Origin: Antennarius striatus
Lineage: Eukaryota > Chordata > Actinopteri > Lophiiformes > Antennariidae
Assembly: GCF_040054535.1 (NCBI RefSeq)
Contig: NC_090789.1
Span: 6,180,697 to 6,244,696 of the forward strand
Direction of reading: 5' to 3'
Length of the DNA: 64,000 nucleotides
Positions 14,501-28,360 of the stretch are shown here, piece after piece. Made by a program: the position numbers and the translations under genes. The first letter of the stretch is position 1. Every line of letters begins with the position of its first letter. The notes under the pieces were generated by a model. That model had not been told where the DNA came from. It saw only the letters and a list, made by a program, of their open reading frames with translations, and searched no databases.

Positions 14501-17500
14501 CTTTAAACAGAGGCAGAGATCATACACTGATGGCAGGGACACTAGATGATGATTGATCATGGTAATAATTGTAAGCAATATTTTTCCGTCGTTGGGAAAG
14601 CGCTACTTGATGCCTGTCTAAACCGCCACTTTCATGTCTCTCCACTTTTGCTTGCATAATGCTGACATGCCATCTAAAACCACACAATGGAGTGGAATGA
14701 GACTGCTGCTGTTATTTTGTTCAGTGTGTTTATGGAAAAACAACTCAAAGGTAGCTTGGAGAGAAGTCTTTATCGAGTGATGTCTGCATAGGAAGAGCTG
14801 CTCTGCTATGCTAGTCAGAGAAACAGGGTTATGTAAGTTAAAGCTCCCTGTCGTTGCTCTTGTCTTTTGTCTCACAATGGTACATATTACTGACTCTAGG
14901 TACAAGTCCTAACAGGAAACTGTAGCACAGTCCTGGCCCCCAGCCACCCCTGCACTTAGCCAGGTTGTAGAAAACGTAAAAGTTAAACACTGAAACTCAT
15001 TATGGAGAAAACACTGACACATCATGATGACAAACTTCCTAGGGTTTTCCCATCAATCTGAACAACGTCTGATCGTAGTGACATTTGGAAGTATTTCAAC
15101 ACAATATATGAAATGGAAATGCATTACAAGGTAGGCATTGTGCATCTTGTACATTACAGTAAAACTAGTTTGGGGATCAGGCAAAGAACTAGAGGATGGA
15201 TTCTAGATAATCTGTCATTGCTTCACTGGCTACAGGTGTCTGGTATGCGCCATTGTGACGCCGTTTTTACTATCTCATTGATAAGAGATGTGCTCCTGTT
15301 GAGTATAGTAGAAGGCTTTTGCAAGTCAGAGAAGAAGCAATCAGTTCAAAAAAGTATTAAAGTATGTTTCTCTATTTGTAATTCTACATATCTGTGCATC
15401 AGCTGGCAGACAGTAGCTGTGCAGGTTTGGAGATAATGTCATAGATTAAACATATGGCGACGGAACCCGTTTGCCTTATCTATATCTTCCAAATCAGAAA
15501 AATAAGACATCGTTTGTAGAATAAATGAAAGCTAGTTTTGAATGAAGATGGTGCTTTCAAAATTATGACAATCTTTAATTAAAGACAATTTCCCACCAGT
15601 AGAGCTAAGTGACTTTGCAAAAAGTATGATCAAGATTGTATTTTCCTTTTGATCAATTCTGATATTTACTGCTAGTTTGAAAAGTATAGTGACAAAGACT
15701 GGAACTGGAAGAAAGATTCATTTGGTATAATTAAAAATGGAATATTAATCATATAACTGTGTAAACATGAATTAGTTTAGAAAATATTTTGTTGTAAAAT
15801 AGTTAACATTTTGAAGTTAACTGGCCATGACCAGAAATTGTGTGAATGGAACTTCATTGGCACTCACTGACCATATCCACTGCAGAAAGGCCCAATGCGT
15901 GCCTCATTGCTTTTGACTTGATGACTAGTTGTATTAATATTTATTCTTGGTGTGAACAAACACTTGATATTAAATTGGAACCATAAAGGTGATCTTGGAG
16001 AAAGGTTGAAGGGCAAATTGGTTGTGATGAATGGCTCCAACTTTTCCCGCAGCCAGTCTGGAGAATATTCTTGACTTGTTGTTTTTAGACTTCATTGACT
16101 CGTCTATTTGCATTTTTATTATTTTAATTTCATAATTTGGTTTCTTTCAAGCTACAAAACTGCCTGGTTAAGTTGTTGGAAAAGATAATTGAGGAGATCT
16201 TTTCTCATGTGTGTCGCTTCCAATTCAAAATCCTCACACGGCGTTGAGCTGGACTGAACAAGGATTAGCACTGCTGTTGTAATCGTAACAGTTTCATCTG
16301 TTTCATTTGCATTGGATGAGACGATGAGTGTGTGAAACAGAGATGGAGTTGCTTACTGTAATTGAGAGCTTTGTTTCCTGGACTGACGAAGACAGGAAAC
16401 ACAAGAATGAACACACCAGGTGTGCACAAACACACTCGTCTACACCTGATGCAAGCAACTCTACACAACAGTGTGTCCTTTTTAATTAAATGTTTATTAA
16501 GCAGTCCTTAGTCAAGGAGATGTCATTTAATCTTTCAATGATGGTAAATGTTTTAAACGGCCATTTATAAGATTAAGTAATTTTAATATTTAGATAATTT
16601 TTGATGTGTCTGTTTCAGGCCAGCCTGTCCATCTGGGGATGGGGGAGTCTTGGAGTCGTGCTGTTCCTTGTCACCTTTGGACCCTTTGCCATATTCTACC
16701 TGGCCTTTTATATCTTCTGCTTCATTGGAGGGTGAGGAGAAAGATCTAAATCGTTAATCATCTTATCTGGTCTTTGCGTTAACACGCCGTCTCCCGTTCG
16801 CCGTGACATCACAGTATACGGGAGCCTGATGGATCAGTTACAGGCTGGTCTCGCATTCTCTTTTCTGCTTTCTAGGGGCTTTGCGGTCACTCTGCTTTAT
16901 GGAAAGATCAATTCAGAGAAACACCTGGAAAAGTCAGAGCACTCCTACTTGCCTCCCACACAAATTGGTATAGTGAAGGTAAAGGTGTGCTTCAATGTTT
17001 GTTTGTTTTTATCTTAAAGAGCATTTAAGTTCACATTCACCGCTATCAAATTCTGCGTTTCTTTTTGTCTCCTCCAGACGCTAGATGAGATGAGGCAAGA
17101 GGTGAAGCCTCCAAAGATCGACCGGAGACTTACCGGCTCCAGTTTCATAGATGAACCACTACAACAGGTGTGTTTGTGAGTGTGTGCAGGTGTTTTGTGT
17201 CAATTATTTTTATTTGTTCATTTTTCAAGCGTTTTTTTCTCCACAGTTCGGCAAAAACATTTTTATTGCGCTTAGTTGCCACTTTATAATGAGCATATAG
17301 TTCAAACTAACGCCGTCTGATAAGCAGTCTTTCCATACATTCGTCCTTTAAGAAGCTCTTTTTGCAGAAACAGTTTTTAAGGGAGATGGGAGGCAGCAAT
17401 TTGTGGTGAATGATATTCACCATATAAATTACTGTCACAAATGCAATTATTGAACTGCCATCTACACACTTCAAGCGGCGATGGTGTGATGCAGCCGATT

Positions 17501-20500
17501 TATCGGTCCTAAAAAACATTGCAGTGGGAGAGAAGATAACAGGATTATGACTGGATGACGGACGTTTACCCAGACTTTCTGGATGTAAGCCCGCTTTATC
17601 TCACTGTCGGACACATCAGCTGGTCCAGGCTAGCAGCTCTGTGGCGTCGAATCTTGAAGAAATCCTGACTGTCAACTTAACTGTAAGCTTTATCAAGCAG
17701 GAAAGGTTTTAGACTCCTAATAAATACTGCATGTTGAGGCTCCCCTGGACTAAGAGAAGGTTCCACAAGAGAGGAGCGTGTTAACTGATTTGATTGATCC
17801 TAGTAAATGCTTTCTGAGTTTGCAGGTAAATGTTTTCCATCTTAATTCATAACTAACTTCTCTAAATGATGTCTCAGCCGTCTGTCAGAGAAGAGATGAT
17901 AAGCTCTGTGGCCTTTTTTCTTTCTTCCTGTGAGTCATTTTATTCTTTCCCCCTCATCCTGTGGTTACAGCTCTGACAGCAGACAAGGAGGATTTAGCAC
18001 GTTGTCCACAGTAAAGAAGCATGGCCAGCAACGTTAAGTGCTGACACAGCACTTTGTGATGGTCAGATGACACTAAAGGCCCTTCAGTGGTTGTTCTTTC
18101 CCCTTCTATTTCTCTCAGGGAAGCACACACTAATCCTATCAGCATCATGTGAACCTTGAGATATAACTCAGTTACATGTTGCATCATGCGAGCTCACATC
18201 ATCAGTACGTGTTGTTTTCTGACTTCTATGTGTCTTTCTTATATATAAACTCATCATATAAGAGGCCTTCCTCCCTCTGCAGCTCAAAAAATAATGTTAT
18301 GTTAATATGACAGCTATATTGCTCTGCTGTATGAATAGGAGCACAACCAAATGGTTTATCTACTCACATTTCCTCAGACCAAAGTGCCTGTAAATTTATT
18401 CTCTGGGTGTTTGCATTAGACACTGACAGTCAACAGATTTTAATCACATTTCAAAGATTTACTTGCACATCTCGCCTTCAAATCGTGTGCAGCATTTAAT
18501 TAACCAGCTCGTCATTCCCTCTGTTTGAGACCGGCTCAGATCACTGGATGGTCTTTACTGAATTTTTTTTTTTCCATTTCCCTTCTCATCCATGTGTTTG
18601 TTTGTCTCTGCAGGTGATCCAGTTTGCTCTGAGAGACTACATCCAGTACTGGTACTACACTCTGAGCGAGGATGAGTCCTTCTTAATGGAGATCCGACAG
18701 ACACTGCAGAATGCCCTCGTCCAGTTTTCCACTAGGTATGACACTCATGAGCATGCTTTTACTGCCTCAACAATGAATGTCCGCTTCATTTTTGTTTGCT
18801 TTTACTTTAATTGTTTTTTTGTTTTTTTTTGCTTCATTATTTGTGTGTGTTTATGTGCCAAGGTCAAAAGAAGTGGACTGGCAGCCTTACTTCACCACTC
18901 GCCTGGTGGACGACTTCGCCACCCATTTACGCGTCTTTAGAAAAGCCCAAGATCGCCTCACCGACAGAGAGGACAAGCAAAGTGAGAAGACCCTCATTCA
19001 CACGTTCACATTCTGGCTCAGAGCACTCATTAGAACGTTTGCCATTTTCTACACAATAAGATGATGATGAAGTCACATGATCACAATCTCGACATCAGTG
19101 GTGATAATGACATTGAAGAAAGTGATGTCTGAACAGGGGACATCACGGAGGAGCTGGTGGAGTCTTTCTTTGAGGCTGAGGTGGAGATGGAGAGGAAAAT
19201 TTGTCGAGACGTGGTTTGCACTTCACACAAGGACGAAGAGGGTAAACACATCTGCTGCATGTCGGTCTCTCAGCTCGGAATTTTTCTCAGGTGTGAATTT
19301 CCATTTGATGTTGGGAATAGTGTAAACTAAACTTTGCTATGTGTGTATGTGTGTCAGGTTTTCTGAGAGACTTGTGCGAACTGCTTCTGTATCTGTTACT
19401 ACCTCCTGGAGATTTCCACAACAAGAACATGAGATACTTCCTAAGGGTGAGTGTTCGTGTGGGATAAACACCCTCACGTACACGGACGATCACAACACAC
19501 TTCACTTCATTGGTCCGAGATGTGAAGAATCACATCTTCAATCACAGAATGCATTCCTCGACCTGTGTTGTTAATATATCATGGCTGAACCAACTAGCCA
19601 AAAGCTGCTGCTGCTGCTTTGGCTGCCAGCCAGTTGTGAGTGTTATTTTCGAACAACACCATGCTTGTGAATATGCTGCACTGCAGTACCTGATTATGCA
19701 ACAACTTGTTTGTAATGTAGATTGTTCTGAGTGCTCCTGAAAATGCTCTGCGATGTCTTTCAGGAAGTCCTAGCGCGTGGTGTGCTACTTCCTTTGATCA
19801 ACCAGCTGAGCGACCCCGACTACATCAACCAGTTTGTCATCTGGATGGTGAGAGCTGACACACTAACGACAGAGGCAAAAAAACAAAGAAGCTGGCGCGC
19901 AAACGTTTGCCATTTTTCTGTAGATCCATGACTCAAGCTGTAACTACGAAGCCTTCATGAACATCCTGAAGCTGACAGACAAGCCAGCTGAGCTGGAGGC
20001 TGTCAAAGACAAAGTCCTGGAGGAGCTGCAGTATCTCCGCTCCTTGGACACTGCTGGAGATGGTGAGCACCCAGTTTTTCCTGACAAAACAGTCAAACAA
20101 ATGCACATCAAAGTAGTTACATCCTGCAAAGTGGTGATGTATTGTAATTGTCAGTGTTTGTGTGCTCATCCGTCCGTCCATCCACCAACCATCTTCACAA
20201 CCGTTGCAGATAGAAAGAAAAAGCACATTACTCAGGTGGCAAAGGGGATAAAAATGAAATGACCCTGATGTTGAGAAAACTAGGTCAAGGTGAAATTTCA
20301 ACTTTTGTACTCATCGCGGATTTTTGGAAGGCAGTCATGTGATACCGTATCCGGAAGTGCGCTACGTTCCATGGGTCTCGGACTTCCGTGAGACACAAAA
20401 GTGCTGTAAACAGTCGAGTGTGGGAAAGAGTGTGGGAAAAGGTAATACAAATAGAAGGTGGTTTAATATCAGGTTTCATAAAGGTTTAAATTACCGTAAA

Positions 20501-23500
20501 TAATAAGATAAATAATTTGTCATGCTATTGCGGAATTCGTTAATTGCGTGTGGTTCCTGGAACCCATTAACTTCGAGGAATGACGGCGCACTGTCGACCT
20601 TTTTAGGTACACATCTCTGAAACCTGATGAGATATAATCAAAAAACAAAAAGCAACATTTCCAGGAAGCCAGAGGCACAACAATTGTAGGTCAGGGGTAA
20701 AATGTTGAATTCAGGGTGTCGGGGGATGTTGCAGTTTCTGACTGCCTTGTTTATTATGTCTTTTAACTTTCTGTTCTCAAGACATCAATGTGATCAAGAA
20801 CCAGATCAACAGTCTTATGTTTGTGAAGAAGGTGTGTGAGACCAGGATCCAGAGACTACAGTCTGGCAAGGTGAGGAACGGATGCACAGACTAATTGTGC
20901 TTACATTGGTGGATCCAATAAATATTATTTGTTAGTTTGATTAGTGTCTGAAAATATCAGCAGGAACTGCTTGAAGACAGTTTGCTATTGAAGTTTTATG
21001 TATTTGGAGTTAGCCAGCTAAAATATGCAGTTTTATCTCCACACCAGACTGTGCTGATCCTTTCCTGTGTTGTGTAGGAGGTGGACGCCTTGAAGTTGGC
21101 AGCCAACTTTGGCAAGCTTTGTGTTATCCCACTGGATCACATTCTCATCCACAACATAGCGCTACAGTTTTTCATGGGTAATTCTGGAAATGCATCATCA
21201 CACATGTCACACCTGCCAGACATCGCTGTAGAATGACTGCCAAGACCTTAATCCTGAACCGCTCTGCGAATCATCTTTACAACCCATAATGTATTCTATG
21301 TCTGTAGAATTTCTAACTCCAGCCTTTCTCATTTCTAGTCACACTTAACCACACTTAAGGTCACTTCATAGCAGAGATTAGATTACCATAGTTTTTTTCC
21401 TTTCATGCAAACCCGGAGTAAAATTTAGTTGCTTTAGATATCGGATGTAAAATTAGAAAGGGACAGCAACTATGGATTTCTTATATGCTATTTAAAATTT
21501 TTAATCAAAGCTTTGATTGCATTATCAAAATTAGTTCTAAAAGTGGAAACCCAACATTTCTAACTAACAGAAAGAGTAACACTAGCTGGATCTTCAGTCA
21601 CAAGATCACTACACACCCCATGCAATCAAATAAATGGACGACCCACTTTTATGGCTACCTGTTTCCTCTGTTTATGCAAGTGTAATTAGAGTGTGATGCA
21701 GACAGACACCCTTTGAACCGGCTCATGTGTTTCTTCCGATCCAGACTACATGCAGGCAGCAGGGGCTCAGGCGGAACTGTTCTTCTGGCTCACTGTAGAG
21801 GGTTACAGAGTGACTGCACAGCAGCAGCTGGAGGCCATGCAAGACTGGCAGAAAGATGGCAGGAAACAGCCCAACGCCACCAAGGGGCTGCTGAAGGCTG
21901 CCGCGCTGGGAGTCTTTGAACAGTACCTCTCTGACAAGGTAGGAGCAGTCCTCCAGGTCAAGTGCAAGACAAGAGGCTTTAATGATGCTCTCAGATTGGT
22001 TTTTAGTTCCTGTTCTTCCTTTTTTTTATTCAAACAAATTCACATCCATCTGCTCTTCTACCCAACAGGCATCTCCTCGGGTGCAGGTGGACGAGTTGTC
22101 CGTCATAAAACTCGGAGAAAAACTACAGAAAGATGACCCCACACCAGAGATATTTGATGAAATCCAGAGAAACGTGTGTTTTATGTTTATATGAAGGAAT
22201 TGTAACAATTTTTAATGTTGGGTTGTTTTTTTTAAATTCCCTTCTGTATATTGTCTCGCAGGTGTATGATATGATGCTACGAGATGAACGTTACTACCCC
22301 TCTTTCAAGCAGAGTCCTCTCTACGTCCGCATGTTGGCAGAGCTGGATATGTTGAAAGAGCCGAGCTTCCGGGGATCTGATGACGGCGACGGAGAATCCT
22401 TCAACGGCTCTCCGACTGGAAGCATAAACCTAGTAGGTCGCCTTCACTTTCAGTAAAAATACCAATGCAGACATATCTGGTGTTAACCCTTTTGAGTCCT
22501 TTATCTGATCTATATTAACACTGAGTAACTAAATAACCCGCTTCCTGTGATTTCAGTCATTGGACGACTTGTCCAACTCCTGCCACGATGAATCTATGCA
22601 CATACATGCCTTCATCTCTGACACAGGTACAGACATGCACTCGTCTTTGAACACGGTTGCCATGGAGTCATAAGGTCATGAGGCTGTGGGTTTCCTTTGA
22701 GTCACTGGCAGCTTTTGATAGATTTTTTTTCTCCAGCAGTGACCCTTTGATGCATGTTTTTGAATTAAACATTAAGTGTTGGTTTTAGATTATTTTTGTC
22801 CTCATGTTGGGTTTAAAATACTTCATCTGTGTTTCAAAAGGTGTGGGTTTTGGGTGTGGTAACTAATGGGGAATGAACAAGTGTGAACTTGTTGAATATA
22901 TATGATGTCGTTTAGCCTCTTTGCATCCCTCTCTGCATGCTTTTCTTTTGTTTCTCACCCTCCATTTAACATGTCTGCTGTAACACCTCATTCAGTTCTA
23001 GTGTTCTTTATTTGTGCCATTCCATCACCTTCACTATTTTTCTGTTGTTCCATTTTTCCTTCCTCTTTCCTCCTACTCTTTTCCTGCCATTCTGTCTCCC
23101 TTTTATCACATCCCCACACCCTCTGCTTTGCATTCTTTCTTTTTCACACTCTTCCTCCCCCTCCCGCTTTGAACCTGCATATACTTTTTTCCCCTTCCCC
23201 CTTCATTTTCTCCTTCCATCCCTTCACCCTCCCATTTTGGCTGTAATTCCGGGGTGGGATAGCTGATGCTTCTCTCCCGGGATTCTGGGGTGCTGCAGGG
23301 GTCTGTAATGAGCACGGTAAGACCTACGCGCTGTACGCCATCACTGTGCTCAGACGAAACCAGGATGGCAGCGACGACTGCTGGAAGACCTACCGCCGCT
23401 ACTCTGACTTCCACGACTTCCACATGAGGATCACAGAACAGGTGTGTGTTAATGGTGAATAAATTTAGAATTAGAAACATGAAATCGCAGCTCATGATCT

Positions 23501-24966
23501 CATCTCTCTGTGTTTTAGTTTGAGAACCTGTCATCAATCCTAAAGCTGCCAGGTAAGAAGACTTTCAACAACATGGACAGAGACTTCCTAGAAAAGAGGA
23601 AAAAAGACCTCAATGCTTATCTTCAGGTAACAGTTTTACAAGTTAGTTTTCCTATTCAGACTCCTTGTGGCTTCATTGATTTGGATCATGTGGTAGCATT
23701 CATACCAGTAACATTTTTATGTTTATTACAGTTGCTGCTGAACCCAGAGATGGTGAAGGCCTGTCCAACTCTGATTCCCTATGTCTACGACTTCCTAGAG
23801 AACAAAGCCTACAACAAGGGCAAAGGAGAGTTTGCACGAAAGGTAATTTGGTGAAATGTCACCTTGGCTTATGCTTACCACCATATATAAATATACATTT
23901 AAAAAAAAGAAAAAAATTTTTTCCTCATCTCATCAGATTGACACGTTTGTAAATCCTCTGAGGAGCTCCATGAGAAACGTGTCGAACGCGGTGAAGGCCC
24001 TGCCAGACAGTCTGGCTGAGGGCATGACCAAAGTGTCTGATAACATGGGTCGCATGTCTGAGCGACTGGGCCAGGACATTAAACAGTCCATACTCAAGGT
24101 AACACCAGCACATGGTACCAGTATGTTACATCCTGATGAAGGAAAGAAAAGAAGTTGTACTTTTTATTTATCTAAAAGTGTCTCTTGCTTGCAGGTGTTT
24201 TGATCTGACTATCCCTCCATTCCTCCTCTGTTTTACCAGGTGCCTCCACTTCTTCCCAAGACTGACATCGACCCTGAACACTGTCGAGTTTCGGCCCAGC
24301 TTGATGATAACGTGAGCAAGTGGACACATTCGGTGCTAGGTGTTTGTTTTCATTTGTTTCCTGACACTTATTCATTTGTTTGTTTGTTTCCAGGTGGATG
24401 ATAACATTCCACTGAGGGTAATGCTGCTGCTGATGGATGAGGTGTTTGACCTCAAGGAGAAAAACCAGTGGCTTCGTAGAAACATTAAAAACCTGCTGCA
24501 ACAGCTCATCAGGGCCACATATGGAGACACGATCAACAGGTCAGAGAACAGAAAAGGCAGTTCACAAATCCATGGAAAATATCAGTTCACACACGGCAGG
24601 CAAAAAAAATGTGTTTGTGCTGATGCCTTCTTCTTCCGCCCACACACTGAAGGCTGATGACAGTGTAAATATGAAGAGTGATTAAAGTGTTAGGATGATC
24701 TCAGCTTCGAGGCAGAAAATGATTTTTTATTATTATTGACTCTTAATCTCAGTCTGTTTCAGTAGCTGTTTAAAAAAACACAAACACAATGAAGGTGACG
24801 GCAGCAGTGATTGAGCGAGCTAGAGTGGTTAGAGAACAGATCAGATTAAGGATTAAGGAGTTAATCACAGAAATGAAATGTTACTTACTGATTTTATTTT
24901 CACATTTTTCAGATTTGATAGAATTTCATGTAAATTTCATGTAAACATCACACACTTGGACGTGTG

Positions 24967-25039
<73 letters not shown>

Positions 25040-26089
25040 CAGTCACACCTCTGATTATGTTCTAACAGACACAGATCTGCAGTACATCCAACACACAGGC
25101 TTGAAAATGTCAAAATAACAGAGTCGAGTTTCTGCACCAATCCAAACAATAAATGATTCCATGCTCAAACAATCCTGTTAAGAATCCCATCAACCCAAAT
25201 TCAGTCTTAAGAACATTTTATTTTATTCTGGAGGACTTCAAGTTTTTTAAACAAAAAGTAGACCACATTTCTAAATCAATTTGACTTGAGTGAACTGTGA
25301 AATATGATCCTCAGTGACCACACAGACAATAAGCAGTACAGTAAATGAATTACCTTGTTCCTACAGGAAAATTGTAGATCACGTGGACTACCTGACTTCA
25401 CCAGAGCAGGTTGCAGACTATGTCAAGAAGTTCAGGTAAGCCCCTCCCCCTTTTCTGTAAAATCACTCCAATTGGTCAGAAGCACTGCGAGTAATCCTTG
25501 ATGGCTCTGTCCAAACACAGGGATTCCTACTGGCCCAACGGTATTCTGGCTGAGACTCCGCCCCGCCGGGACAAGAACATCCGCATGAGGACACGGGTAG
25601 CTGCCAAGACCAGTCTGTTGGGCATCATGCCAGGTGTGAACACACAAAGACATGCACACTTAATCTAGATGACATCCAACCCGATTTGGATCTACTGCAT
25701 CGACTTAGTTCTTATCGGTGAGGCCTTCTGTCTCAAACAGAAACATTCTGTCAGCAAACACTTGAGATCAAACTTTAATCTCACCTTTGTGTGAAAACCT
25801 AGAAGTTTCGGCCCCCTTTTTAATCCTCTGTCATATTTTTCTTCGTATTTCAGATGAGCTGAAGCACATTATTGGAGCAGACACCACAAGGAAGGGTATA
25901 CTGCGCGTCTTCGACATGTTCCAGTACCAACCCATGAACCGGCGCCTGGTCTACGTTTTCCTGGAGGGCTTCTTGGAGACCATGTTTCCCCAGTACAAAT
26001 TCCCTGAGCTGTTTGTCAAGCTGCACTCCCGTTCACCACGCATCCACAGATACAGCCAGAAACTCAAATCCTCATCACTCAAGAGGTGA
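8554..26089 (+). CDS. snx13: Sorting nexin 13 (PXA-RGS-PX-nexin C), 25 coding exons
   Basis: Membrane-anchored endosomal/ER-contact sorting nexin of the RGS-PX family. Exons: 8554-8565, 16619-16731, 16876-16978, 17078-17167, 18614-18735, 18863-18981, 19137-19241, 19358-19446, 19764-19847, 19924-20062, 20782-20870, 21078-21177, 21745-21938, 22069-22173, 22262-22432, 22557-22626, 23263-23441, 23519-23626, 23732-23842, 23937-24098, 24240-24311, 24394-24539, 25367-25435, 25521-25633, 25854-26089. All junctions are GT-AG and phases agree; the sum is 2901 nt, 966 aa, close to human SNX13 (968). The start MFAEASLSIWGW aligns with the family start. Order: hydrophobic hairpin (about 5-50), PXA (about 97-284, RRLTG..IDEPLQQ), RGS (about 370-505, FFWLTVEGYRV), PX (about 585-705, TYRRYSDF at 611-618 with the phosphoinositide-binding Arg), nexin C (about 780-940). 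The family binds PI3P, and the RGS domain of the mammalian protein was reported to act on G-alpha-s. The start of exon 17 is ambiguous (23263 or 23299, both in frame). Confidence 0.95.
8566..16618 (+). other. snx13: snx13 intron 1 (8 kb)
   Basis: A long first intron between the 12-nt coding part of exon 1 (donor gtaaga) and exon 2 (acceptor gtttcag). No internal gene was recognised. It contains a small hairpin element at 12522-12672. The rest is ordinary AT-rich intronic sequence with only spurious open frames. Regulatory elements are possible but cannot be called from sequence alone. Confidence 0.8.
12522..12672. repeat. Near-perfect inverted repeat (MITE-like hairpin)
   Basis: The left arm 12522-12556 contains atatcagcgccatta and ends in atacagct. 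The right arm 12641-12672 is its reverse complement with a few differences. The spacer is about 84 bp. Similarity stops abruptly outside the arms, as expected for terminal inverted repeats of a small non-autonomous DNA transposon. No clear target-site duplication is seen, so the class is inference. Confidence 0.65.
20125..20752 (+). repeat. Unclassified dispersed repeat, copy B, in snx13 intron 10
   Basis: Reverse-complement relative of 5705-6346. It occupies most of the intron between exon 10 (ends 20062) and exon 11 (starts 20782), ending about 30 bases before the acceptor. It carries no open frame of note. It is probably a non-autonomous transposable element of unknown class. Confidence 0.8.
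23020..23240 (+). repeat. Pyrimidine-rich tract in snx13 intron 16
   Basis: About 220 bases are dominated by C and T on the + strand (repeated ttcc, ctcc and tttc). They lie immediately upstream of the ambiguous exon 17 acceptor. Such tracts bind polypyrimidine-tract proteins and can affect acceptor choice; that role here is inference. Confidence 0.6.
24962..25037. repeat. (TG)n microsatellite in snx13 intron 22
   Basis: About 76 bp of nearly pure gt dinucleotide with one gc interruption, in the intron between exons 22 and 23. Confidence 0.95.
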
Positions 26090-26318
26090 CAGGAGAGGAC
26101 AGAGGCAACAGGACATGGGCTGACTTGACACTAACAGAACTGAAAGTTGGGGGGGGGCATGGTGTGAATGGTGATGTGTATGTGAAAGAGATTGTTCTGC
26201 CCCTTCACACCCCTCACATACTCTGTTCAGAAAAACACTCCAGTTATCCTGATTATTTCTGTGAGAGCTGAAGGATGAATGACACACACTCTGCCCTCCT
26301 CACTCTGTGATACACACA

Positions 26319-26349
<31 letters not shown>

Positions 26350-28360
26350 GCACAAACAAATCATATAATTTGCACCCAGACTGAATATTGGCAGTCTTTC
26401 CTTTTTAGTTTGAATAATGCCCTCCTCTCCTCTTCGGACTTGTGTTAAGCTTTATCCTGGGCCGATCAAATGCTGCTGTCCTGCGGTCCAGGGAGCAGAC
26501 CACAAATACTGTATTGTTTTTAAAATGCAGGAATTGATAGCGTAGACCCACACCTTGCCTTACCTTCTTGCTTCTGTCTTCTGGCTGGCGCAGTCTACCA
26601 TCACGGTTGCCTGGCCCCTCAGCTGTAGTGAAACGTTCCCTCACGCTGTGTTCATTTTATCTGCAAAAGCTGCACACTTGCTAACATGCAAAGATGTTTT
26701 GTTATCATAGAAACCAAATATGTCAGTAGCACTGGGTTGAAAAGGCGCTGTTTTTAAAATGTGACTGAACAAATGTGGGTCGAAAAGCCTGACTTCTGGG
26801 GGGGGGGGGTGTTTCCTGCTTTTTTTTTTTTCTTTCTAAACTCGTATGTTTCTTAAGAGTCATGGTGAGAGTTGTTTTCCGCTTTCCAAAGTGTTGCACC
26901 ATCTCTACCACCCATGATCCTCTTGAGAAAAAGCGACTTCCCCTTTAATGACAACCAAAGCTCAACTGCTCCATATGTGTGCACTGGTTTGATGTTGGGA
27001 TAGTCTGAATATTTACTGTGCTTCGTGTCATTATTCATGCGATGAAAGAGAATACAAAGCTTACCTTATAATGAACTAAAAGCAAAGAATGTACTCTATG
27101 GTCCAGTCCGTGTTAGGCTCATGTAAAACTGTGTGTGTGTCTGTGTGTATGTATAGCACGAAGATTCTCAACCCTCTTCAGTCAGAAACTGTGCCAGTGT
27201 GAGATAGTAATCAGCCTTAAAAATACATACAGTATATACTGACCGAGAGACGCACGCTGGGGGTAGTTGTCCTTCACATGACTGAACGCTATGAGAAAAT
27301 CAACATGGAGATGTGGAGAAAGATCCCCCAATCACTTTTATTCAGAGTTTTGTTAATTCTGTGCAATATTTTTTCTTTGATGCATGTGCATTTTGAATCA
27401 TTGTATAGTTAAAAAATGTACTTCATATGGTTTTAATAGAGAACATGACAGAAGTTTCCCCTCACAGATGTCTTGTTATCCCAAAAACTCAACATTCCTT
27501 TGTTATAAAAGTACAAATTTTAATTTACAGACTTGTTTTATAAGTCTGAGGTTGTTTTGGGTTTTTTTGCTTGGGAGGGGTATTTTTTCATGTAACAGTC
27601 ACCAATTATACAGAATCTGGGTATTGGCAGGAAGAGGGGGGTCCATATTGCAAACCAATGATCAGCTTATTGGGCTTTTGCTGTCCTGCGGTCAGAGGCA
27701 GCTCAAACAGCTGCACCTTTTAAACTCATGGGTAGAGTGTTAAGGATTCAAGCCTGTTTATTACATGTGAATAAATGAGTTCTTGATATCCAATTTAAAA
27801 AACAAACAAACAGGAGAGCTGTCCTGTGACCAATGGCACCACTGCTAATGAGCACTTAACTAGCAACTGTTAGAAGACCTCTCACATTGACTGTGGGGAG
27901 TCCATTATTTCTCAATACTTGGAGGGAACTCCCTTGTTTGCTTTGATTTGCTTGCACTGAGCGACCCTGAGGAACTCTGGTTGGAGCAGGAGAACACAAA
28001 CTGGAGCCTCTCTTACTGGGACGTGAATATTTTGACCCCACATTGGAGGAGGAAGTGTCACCTTTAACTTTCTGCACACGTCTCCATAGAGGAAGGCATC
28101 TTTTTTAACCCCAGTATTTATGATAATCTATAATAAATTGTGCATATCTGTGTACAGTATGTGTTAAGAGTGTGCCTAAATGTACTGTCAACTCTATTTT
28201 CATATTTTTATTTTAAACAAAAAAAAAAATGTCATGATCATTTTACGTGACTGAAAATGACTTTAGGGTTGTTTTTGCATCGTGCTTATCAAATTCTTTC
28301 TTGTGAGCACTTGTGCTCATATCAGTATAACACTAATAAAAGGTAACTCAGACTAACCTA
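26090..28360 (+). promoter_or_regulatory. snx13: snx13 3' UTR and polyadenylation signals
   Basis: The stop codon is at 26087-26089 and no further coding sequence follows. AATAAA hexamers lie at 28132-28137 and 28335-28340. A (CA)n tract occupies about 26311-26350 and a G9-10 homopolymer lies near 26800. A 3' UTR of about 2.0-2.25 kb is inferred. Short open frames in it have no family resemblance. Confidence 0.6.
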
